From: Sporomusa sp.
GTDB lineage: Bacteria; Bacillota_C; Negativicutes; Sporomusales; Sporomusaceae
NCBI GenBank assembly: GCA_029256645.1
Contig: JAQSXM010000211.1
Location: 1 to 6,322 of the forward strand
Direction of reading: 5' to 3'
Length of the DNA stretch: 6,322 nucleotides
The position numbers and the translations under genes were made by a program. Shown here piece by piece: positions 1-4,779 of this stretch (within the stretch, counting starts at the first letter, position 1; every line of letters starts with the position of its first letter). The notes under the pieces are model-generated. The model was not told where the DNA came from. It saw only the letters and a program-made list of their open reading frames with translations, and ran no database searches.

Positions 1-513
1 ATTGCCGGTATCATAGGTTAACTCAAGTTCAGGCAGTACCGCAAATATCTCTTTAAACACCTGCGGATTGCCTTTCTGAGCATCCGGACCATTCTCGACT
101 GCCAGGACGATCCCCAGCGACTTAGCTACTTCAAGCACTTGTTTCATGGCATCTGCCCACCAGGACGCATGCACAAAACTTGCATCAAAAGCCCCACTTG
201 CGACATTAAACCGCAACACCTTTGCGCCTAGACGGTCAGCAAGCAGTACGCCCGCTTTCAGTGAATCAATCGCCTGCAGTGTTTCTTGCTGCGATCCGGC
301 CAGCAGCGCCTCATTCGAAGCGTACGCGCCTACCAGACTAAACTCTTGCAAAGCTTTTCTGATTTGCGGGATCTCTTCCTCAATATTTTGCCAATATGGG
401 CGAAACTCAACACCTGCGCACCCGGCCTCGCGGGCTAAGGGGATTAATGCTTCTTGACGCATGCCTGATTTTAGTTCTTTATCCCAGGTTGCAGCACTTA
501 TTATAAGCGTCAT
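1..513 (-). CDS. Sugar phosphate isomerase/epimerase-like TIM-barrel protein (partial, C-terminus off window)
   Basis: Reading leftward from an ATG at 513-511 gives 171 residues with no stop before base 1, so the C-terminal part is outside the window (family members are usually about 250-300 residues). The N-terminus MTLIISAATW, then AGCAGVEFRPYW near residues 31-42 and LGAKVLRFNV near 95-104, follow the strand pattern of the AP-endonuclease-2/xylose-isomerase-like barrel. AVENG near residues 142-146 and LTYDTGN at the edge (165-171) look like the metal-binding Glu and Asp strands of that fold. GGAGGT at 525-520 lies 6 bases before the ATG. It follows the permease gene by 29 bases with no visible terminator, so it is probably the fourth operon gene. 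Family members include hydroxypyruvate isomerase, 2-oxo-tetronate isomerase, inosose dehydratase and sugar epimerases; the visible part does not decide among them. Fold is fairly sure, activity is not. Confidence 0.82.
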   Translation of the reverse strand, partial: MTLIISAATWDKELKSGMRQEALIPLAREAGCAGVEFRPYWQNIEEEIPQIRKALQEFSLVGAYASNEALLAGSQQETLQAIDSLKAGVLLADRLGAKVLRFNVASGAFDASFVHASWWADAMKQVLEVAKSLGIVLAVENGPDAQKGNPQVFKEIFAVLPELELTYDTGN

Positions 514-542
514 GTGATTACCTCCGTCAGTTATTCAGCAAT

Positions 543-1808
543 TTACACTTTGAGTACGGTGAAGAACAGCCAGCTTAATACCGAGCCGACAACAGCCATC
601 GCAAAGCCCCAGATAAGCATACTGCGGAATAGTTTTTGCTTGTCTGATTTCGGGCCGGCAGCGCCAATAAGAAGGGCACCGGTTGTTGACAACGGGCTGA
701 CGTCTACCAAGTGACCAGCCAATACTATACTGTAAATAATGGCCAGTGGGTCACCACCACCCATCTTAGCTACCAAATCAGGTACTAAGGGAATGAAAGC
801 CGGCATAATAACACCGGAAGTACTGGCGTACGCTGAAATAACTGCGGCAACAAAACCAACCACCAGGGTTGCCGTGTTGGGGGTTGAAAACTCAGCAATT
901 AGGTGGGAGAACAATTTCATGCCACCAACATCTTTCATGAGACCGACAAGCACGGTTACACCGCAGACCATGAGGATCGTATTCCACGGCATGCTTTTTA
1001 CTGCCTGATTCTCATCAGCAGCATTAAGCATTGTCAGGATAGCGCCAATGGTAAACCCGGTAAGACCAACATCAAATTTGAAACCTAAAGCCAATACCAT
1101 GAGCACACCAATACCGGTAAGGGTCATAAGTTGTTGTTGGGTGAAAGCATCAACCTTAATATTAGCAATAGCATTTGCCTTGGAATTACCTGCAGCACCT
1201 TGTTTCCACAGCTTCAGACCGCCAAACAGCACATACGCCAGCATAGCTACCGCAAAGTGCCCAATGAAGGTATTAAAAAACAGAGGAAAGGCAATACCGG
1301 TAAAGCCCAGTTTAGCTGACAGACCATTGGCAATAACACCGGCAGGTGCAATTGGCGAAAGCGCGCCGGCCTGGCCGCCGTTACCAACCATAAGAGCCAT
1401 GAGGAACGGCGATATGCCAACCTCTTCAGCCAGCAGCATAGCGGCAGGTGCCATCAGAGCAATGATGGAAATATGGCCCGGGCCGATAGCCGACAAGCCA
1501 AAGGCCACAAAGAATAAAACAATAGGCAGGAGGGCGACATTTCCACGCACTGCTTTAACAGCATACTTAGTAATTTTGTCAATGGTACCGTTCACCTGAG
1601 CAATACCGAATAAATAGGTTACCCCGGCCAGCGTCATGAACAGACTGAGCGGAAAACCGGCAATAATCTTGTCAGGCTTAATACCGCCCATTACATGACC
1701 GACAATAAACGCCAGGCCAATGGCCAAAATCCCGATGTTCTTTGGCGAAATGCAGCTAACGATGATAGCAATTAACAATGCTACTAATGATAATACAGAT
1801 ACATCCAC
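543..1808 (-). CDS. MatC/SLC13-type organic-anion (dicarboxylate) permease
   Basis: A very hydrophobic protein with about 11-13 membrane segments, resembling the MatC-type carriers of the ion transporter superfamily; it probably moves an organic acid across the cytoplasmic membrane. Two similar polar loops, GNGGQAGALSPIAPAG (about residues 142-157) and VDVSPLSTTGA (about 368-378), sit in the two halves, as expected for the inverted-repeat substrate/cation sites of this superfamily. I choose the GTG at 1808-1806 (421 residues), because GGAGGT at 1821-1816 is then 7 bases upstream, as for the neighbouring genes. The ATG at 1823 would add five residues, but it overlaps that ribosome binding site and has none of its own. 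It lies 35 bases after glcF and 29 before the isomerase-like gene. Substrate is inferred from context: the 2-hydroxy acid oxidised by GlcD/GlcF. Its type differs from the LldP/GlcA lactate/glycolate permeases often found beside such genes. Confidence 0.87.
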   Translation of the reverse strand: MDVSVLSLVALLIAIIVSCISPKNIGILAIGLAFIVGHVMGGIKPDKIIAGFPLSLFMTLAGVTYLFGIAQVNGTIDKITKYAVKAVRGNVALLPIVLFFVAFGLSAIGPGHISIIALMAPAAMLLAEEVGISPFLMALMVGNGGQAGALSPIAPAGVIANGLSAKLGFTGIAFPLFFNTFIGHFAVAMLAYVLFGGLKLWKQGAAGNSKANAIANIKVDAFTQQQLMTLTGIGVLMVLALGFKFDVGLTGFTIGAILTMLNAADENQAVKSMPWNTILMVCGVTVLVGLMKDVGGMKLFSHLIAEFSTPNTATLVVGFVAAVISAYASTSGVIMPAFIPLVPDLVAKMGGGDPLAIIYSIVLAGHLVDVSPLSTTGALLIGAAGPKSDKQKLFRSMLIWGFAMAVVGSVLSWLFFTVLKV

Positions 1809-1815
1809 TATTTTT

Positions 1816-1821
1816 ACCTCC
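1816..1821 (-). promoter_or_regulatory. Ribosome binding site that decides the permease start (GTG 1808)
   Basis: The minus strand reads GGAGGT, 7 bases before GTG at 1808. The alternative in-frame ATG at 1823-1821 shares its last base with this motif and has only AT-rich sequence in front of it, so it is unlikely to be the start. Confidence 0.8.
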
Positions 1822-1843
1822 ATTATTTTATAATGCTACATAT

Positions 1844-3148
1844 TCAGGAAATGTTTTTCTTGATTTTACTGCCGGCCTGCTTAGCGGCATAAGACTGCGC
1901 CAACAGTTCAATGGTATGCATTACATTGTGTTCCTGTTTATTTTGCACCAGGCCGTCAATGAGGTGCATCCGGCAGGAGCCACAGCCGGTAACAACCATA
2001 TCGGCGCCAGTATTCGCAATATCGGCCACTTTATGATCATTGATTCCGCGTGATATATCATAGTACCCCAGATTGAAACTGCCCCCTGAACCACAGCATC
2101 GTCCCGGTTCCTTCATCTCAGAAATCTTAACACCGGGGATAGCGGACAGCAGTTGGCGAACCTGCTTGGTTACTCCCATACCTCTGGCCCCCAGATGGCA
2201 AGGGTCATGAATGGTGATGTGGGCATTAACCTCACCTAAATCATTTTTGTTTATCGGCATAACCTCAGTCAGATACTCGGCTATATCATAGGTTTTACGG
2301 GAAATAGCCTCAAGCTTCTTCAGATATGTGGCATCGTCAGCCAGAAGCCGTTGATATTCATGGCGCCAGGCGCTGCCGCAGGAACCACATATAGTGATAA
2401 CAGCATCTACTGCCAACTCTGAAAAGACATCAATATTATGCCTGGCCAGCAAGCGACCGTCTTCTGCATCACCGGAAGTAAATACCGGATAACCACAGCA
2501 ATGCTGCTTCTTAGGCAGTACAACCTCGATGTTATTGGCAAGTAACACATCAATAGCGGCTTTGCCTGAGCCAGTATAAATATAGTTGGCCATACAACCT
2601 GTGAAAAAAGCCACCCTTGCTTTGGGCTGATTGACCTTAATGACTTCAGGATATTGTTTTCTGAGTGACTTATCCGCAAAAGGCGGAATAACCCGGCGTC
2701 TGGCAAGTCCCGGCATGGGAAAACGTGAAATAGCTCCAAGCCGCTTGCCAGGCAGACGCTTGATACCAAAATCCTGACCAAGCGAAGCCATGCTCAGGCA
2801 AAGATCAAATACTTTCCGGTTCTTCAGCAAGGTAAATACGGCCTTCTTAACAGGCGAAAGACCTTTCTTTGCTGCCATAAGTTCACGGCCTGCCAGTATC
2901 AGTTCATCGGCCGCTACCCCGCTGGGACACTGCGAGCCACAGGTCTTGCACAATAAACACTTACTCAACATACCTTGCAGTTCTTCCTCAGGTACTTCCT
3001 TGCCTTCAAGGAAACTCCTGAGCAGTGCCAGTTTACCCCGGGCAACGCCCGACTCTACGCTGATCTCCTGGAACACAGGACACGCCGACCGGCATTGGCC
3101 GCACCGCACACATTGGTTAACAAGCTTGCGTAATGCATCCGCGTTCAT
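1844..3148 (-). CDS. glcF: GlcF-like iron-sulfur subunit of a 2-hydroxy-acid dehydrogenase
   Basis: 434 residues, a full-length member of the GlcF/glycolate oxidase iron-sulfur family. The N-terminus has two ferredoxin-type [4Fe-4S] motifs, C13-x2-C16-x2-C19-x3-C23-P and C64-x2-C67-x2-C70-x3-C74-P. Two CCG (heterodisulfide-reductase-type) domains follow: C185 / HCCG at 216-219 / CGSC at 254-257, and HDPCHLG around C317 / RCCGSGG at 350-356 / CGSC at 389-392. All cluster cysteines are present. In this family the subunit takes electrons from the GlcD flavin and passes them to the respiratory chain or another carrier. The ATG at 3148 has AGGAGGTG at 3163-3156, 7 bases away, and the gene starts 17 bases after glcD, so the two are almost surely co-translated partners. 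No membrane segment is visible. Alternative names are lactate or glycerol-3-phosphate dehydrogenase Fe-S subunit; the pairing with a type-4 FAD oxidase favours GlcF. Confidence 0.92.
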   Translation of the reverse strand: MNADALRKLVNQCVRCGQCRSACPVFQEISVESGVARGKLALLRSFLEGKEVPEEELQGMLSKCLLCKTCGSQCPSGVAADELILAGRELMAAKKGLSPVKKAVFTLLKNRKVFDLCLSMASLGQDFGIKRLPGKRLGAISRFPMPGLARRRVIPPFADKSLRKQYPEVIKVNQPKARVAFFTGCMANYIYTGSGKAAIDVLLANNIEVVLPKKQHCCGYPVFTSGDAEDGRLLARHNIDVFSELAVDAVITICGSCGSAWRHEYQRLLADDATYLKKLEAISRKTYDIAEYLTEVMPINKNDLGEVNAHITIHDPCHLGARGMGVTKQVRQLLSAIPGVKISEMKEPGRCCGSGGSFNLGYYDISRGINDHKVADIANTGADMVVTGCGSCRMHLIDGLVQNKQEHNVMHTIELLAQSYAAKQAGSKIKKNIS

Positions 3149-3165
3149 ATTTTTTCACCTCCTTT

Positions 3166-4569
3166 TTATAGTCCCATTTTACCAGGATTTAATATATTCT
3201 TGGGATCAAGGGCCTTTTTGATTGTCCGCATGACATCAAGGGCCGGACCGTGTTCCCGCTCCATGTATTTGGCGCGTACAATACCGATGCCATGTTCACC
3301 AGTTACTGTGCCATTTAGCCGTAAGGCCATTTCATGGATTTCATCACCGACCTTTTTCACCCGTTCAATCTCATCAGGGCTGTCCAGATCGATAACCGGC
3401 GCTGAGTGGAAGTTACCATCAGCCACATGACCATAGGTTACAATAATAGTATTATATTTTTCGCCAATTGCCTGAATGCCTTCAAGAGCAGCACCAACAT
3501 TGGTTATCGGTACACAAATGTCTTCGCCGATATATACCCTGGTAGCTCCCGGCCGCACCCGACCGCTGGCTGCACCAACAACACTGCGGGCTTCCCACAA
3601 GGTTTTCACCTGCGCCGGATCATCAGTCCAATTGACTTCCAGTGCAATAGATTTACATACCTCGGCAATTTTCTGGGCCTGATAGGTGACACCAGGCGGT
3701 GGGCCATCAACCTCAAAAAACAGTACGGCGGCAGCATCTGTCGGCAGCTTGATAGAGGGTTTGTACAAAGTAGCCGCCTTAATAGCCGACTTATCAAGAA
3801 TTTCGATAGCGGAAGGCACAATCTTATTGCGGAATACCTCAACAACCGCCTTGCCGGCATCCCCCAGTTTTGCGAAAGAGGCTACAGCAATCCCTTTTTT
3901 CTCTGGCAAAGGCATAATTTTTAAGCGGGCTTTGGTAATAAGGCCCAATGTACCTTCGGCACCAACAAACAGCTTAGTCAGTTCATAGCCGGAGGCAGTT
4001 TTTAGTGACCGGCAATTCATACCACCGGTAGTAATCACCTGGCCATCAGCCATCACTACTTCCAAACCTAACACATACTCGCGGGTCGTGCCATATTTCA
4101 TGGCCCGCATGCCACTGGCATTGTAGGAAATCATGCCACCAATAGTTGCCATCTTCGTGCTGCCAGGATCCGGCGGAAAGGAAAATCCAAGCGCTGCCAG
4201 CTTCTGATTGAGATCAGCATGAACAACACCAGTCTCAACAATAACCTGCAGATTGTCAGTGTCTATTTCAACAATCTGATTAAGGGCCGACAGGTCGATG
4301 ACCAGACCACCGCCCATAGCGACCGAACCACCACATTGCCCGGTTCCTGCCCCTCTGGCAGTAACGGAGATGTTATGTTCATTACAATACTTTAATACCG
4401 GGGAAACATCTGCTGCGTTTTTCGGTGTAAAGACAGCAGCAGGCATATACTTATGCAATTGAGAATCCAAAGAAGAATCGTAGGCATAACACATTAGGTC
4501 AGCCTGCTCGGTACAGATTCGATCCTGCCCGGCAATTTTTACTAGTTGTTCAATGTGATTTTTGTTCAA
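3166..4569 (-). CDS. glcD: GlcD-like FAD-linked 2-hydroxy-acid oxidase/dehydrogenase subunit
   Basis: 467 residues, close to the usual length of GlcD. It belongs to the VAO/PCMH flavoprotein family (FAD_binding_4 plus FAD-oxidase C-terminal domain). FAD-domain motifs in order: RGAGTGQCGG (72-81), PPDPGS (132-137), TIGGMISYNASG (142-153) and VGAEGTLGLIT (202-212). The C-terminal domain carries HVADGNFH (381-388) and GEHGIG (424-429), whose His/Glu residues in relatives bind a metal and the substrate carboxylate, and ends with DPKNILNPGK (455-464). It should oxidise a 2-hydroxy acid to the 2-oxo acid in the cytoplasm and hand electrons to GlcF. The start is TTG at 4569-4567, with GGGAGGT at 4583-4577, 7 bases upstream. 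It is the first gene of the operon, about 37 nt after the predicted sigma-54 start site. There is no separate GlcE gene. Glycolate, D-lactate and D-2-hydroxyglutarate oxidases share these motifs, so the substrate is open. Confidence 0.92.
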   Translation of the reverse strand: MNKNHIEQLVKIAGQDRICTEQADLMCYAYDSSLDSQLHKYMPAAVFTPKNAADVSPVLKYCNEHNISVTARGAGTGQCGGSVAMGGGLVIDLSALNQIVEIDTDNLQVIVETGVVHADLNQKLAALGFSFPPDPGSTKMATIGGMISYNASGMRAMKYGTTREYVLGLEVVMADGQVITTGGMNCRSLKTASGYELTKLFVGAEGTLGLITKARLKIMPLPEKKGIAVASFAKLGDAGKAVVEVFRNKIVPSAIEILDKSAIKAATLYKPSIKLPTDAAAVLFFEVDGPPPGVTYQAQKIAEVCKSIALEVNWTDDPAQVKTLWEARSVVGAASGRVRPGATRVYIGEDICVPITNVGAALEGIQAIGEKYNTIIVTYGHVADGNFHSAPVIDLDSPDEIERVKKVGDEIHEMALRLNGTVTGEHGIGIVRAKYMEREHGPALDVMRTIKKALDPKNILNPGKMGL

Positions 4570-4576
4570 ACCAGCT

Positions 4577-4583
4577 ACCTCCC
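4577..4583 (-). promoter_or_regulatory. Ribosome binding site that decides the glcD start (TTG 4569)
   Basis: The minus strand reads GGGAGGT, 7 bases before TTG at 4569. The only nearby ATG (4585-4583) overlaps this motif and is in another frame that stops after ten codons, so the rare TTG start is the supported choice. Confidence 0.8.
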
Positions 4584-4590
4584 ATTTTTT

Positions 4591-4606
4591 TTGAAAAGTC
4601 TTTCAA
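4591..4606 (-). repeat. Short inverted repeat at the predicted 5' end of the operon mRNA
   Basis: TTGAAA (4591-4596) and TTTCAA (4601-4606) are exact inverted arms around a 4-base spacer. The right edge falls on the predicted sigma-54 start point (about 4606), so the transcript could begin with a weak 6-bp hairpin, or the element could be a small operator. It is AT-rich and might be chance. Confidence 0.35.
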
Positions 4607-4616
4607 TCTTTTCTAA

Positions 4617-4632
4617 TGCAATTTACATGCCA
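4617..4632 (-). promoter_or_regulatory. Sigma-54 (-24/-12) promoter of the glcD operon
   Basis: The minus strand reads TGGCATGTAAATTGCA, which fits the sigma-54 consensus TGGCAYRNNNNTTGCW at every defined position. The GG of the -24 element is at 4631-4630 and the GC of the -12 element at 4619-4618, giving a predicted start near 4606 and a leader of about 37 nt before the glcD TTG. It lies directly in front of the operon, and the adjacent upstream gene encodes a sigma-54 activator on the same strand, which strongly supports function. Confidence 0.92.
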
Positions 4633-4668
4633 ATTCTACAGCTGGAATAAAATTTCAAAAATTATACC

Positions 4669-4692
4669 TCTGAACTATGATAAATTCTGAAC
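4669..4692 (-). promoter_or_regulatory. Candidate upstream activator site: two direct TCTGAAC repeats
   Basis: TCTGAAC (plus-strand reading) occurs at 4669-4675 and again at 4686-4692, a 17-base period. The pair lies about 63-86 bases upstream of the predicted sigma-54 start, near where enhancer-binding activators bind. Most such activators recognise inverted repeats, and these are direct, so the assignment is tentative. Confidence 0.3.
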
Positions 4693-4720
4693 GTACACTT
4701 AATTGTCCTGCATAAATTTT

Positions 4721-4772
4721 CTGACTGAAAAGGGAAACAGTTTCATTTGAAACTGTTTCCCTTTTCAGTCAG
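4721..4772 (-). terminator. Perfect 25-bp inverted repeat, probable terminator of the regulator gene
   Basis: Arms 4721-4745 and 4748-4772 are exact reverse complements with only TT between them. The repeat starts 7 bases beyond the regulator stop codon. Within it, a core flanked by AAAA before GGG and TTTT after CCC would form a G/C-anchored hairpin with a short U-run on either strand. The complementarity continues past the U-run for seven more bases, so it is not a textbook terminator. It separates the regulator from the sigma-54-controlled operon. Confidence 0.75.
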
Positions 4773-4779
4773 TGATACA

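Noticed and set aside
146..457. Plus-strand open frame of 103 codons
   Set aside because: It lies wholly opposite the TIM-barrel gene, whose translation shows clear family motifs; the plus-strand product is low-complexity Ser/Ala/Cys-rich and resembles nothing known.
1048..1599. Plus-strand open frame of 183 codons opposite the permease
   Set aside because: The permease strand has coherent membrane segments and family motifs and a ribosome binding site; the opposite frame is Pro/Ala-rich shadow sequence.
3406..3924. Plus-strand open frame of 172 codons opposite glcD
   Set aside because: It overlaps conserved glcD motifs and has no recognisable domain.
4550..4585. Ten-codon frame from ATG 4585 overlapping the glcD start, as a leader peptide
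   Set aside because: It has no ribosome binding site of its own, its ATG overlaps the glcD ribosome binding site, and the peptide has no regulatory codon run.
4661..4691. Possible sigma-A promoter on the minus strand: TATAAT at 4666-4661 with TTCAGA at 4691-4686
   Set aside because: The -10 is perfect, but the -35 is poor and the spacer is 19 bases in AT-rich DNA; the sigma-54 site is far stronger. It could still give low basal transcription.
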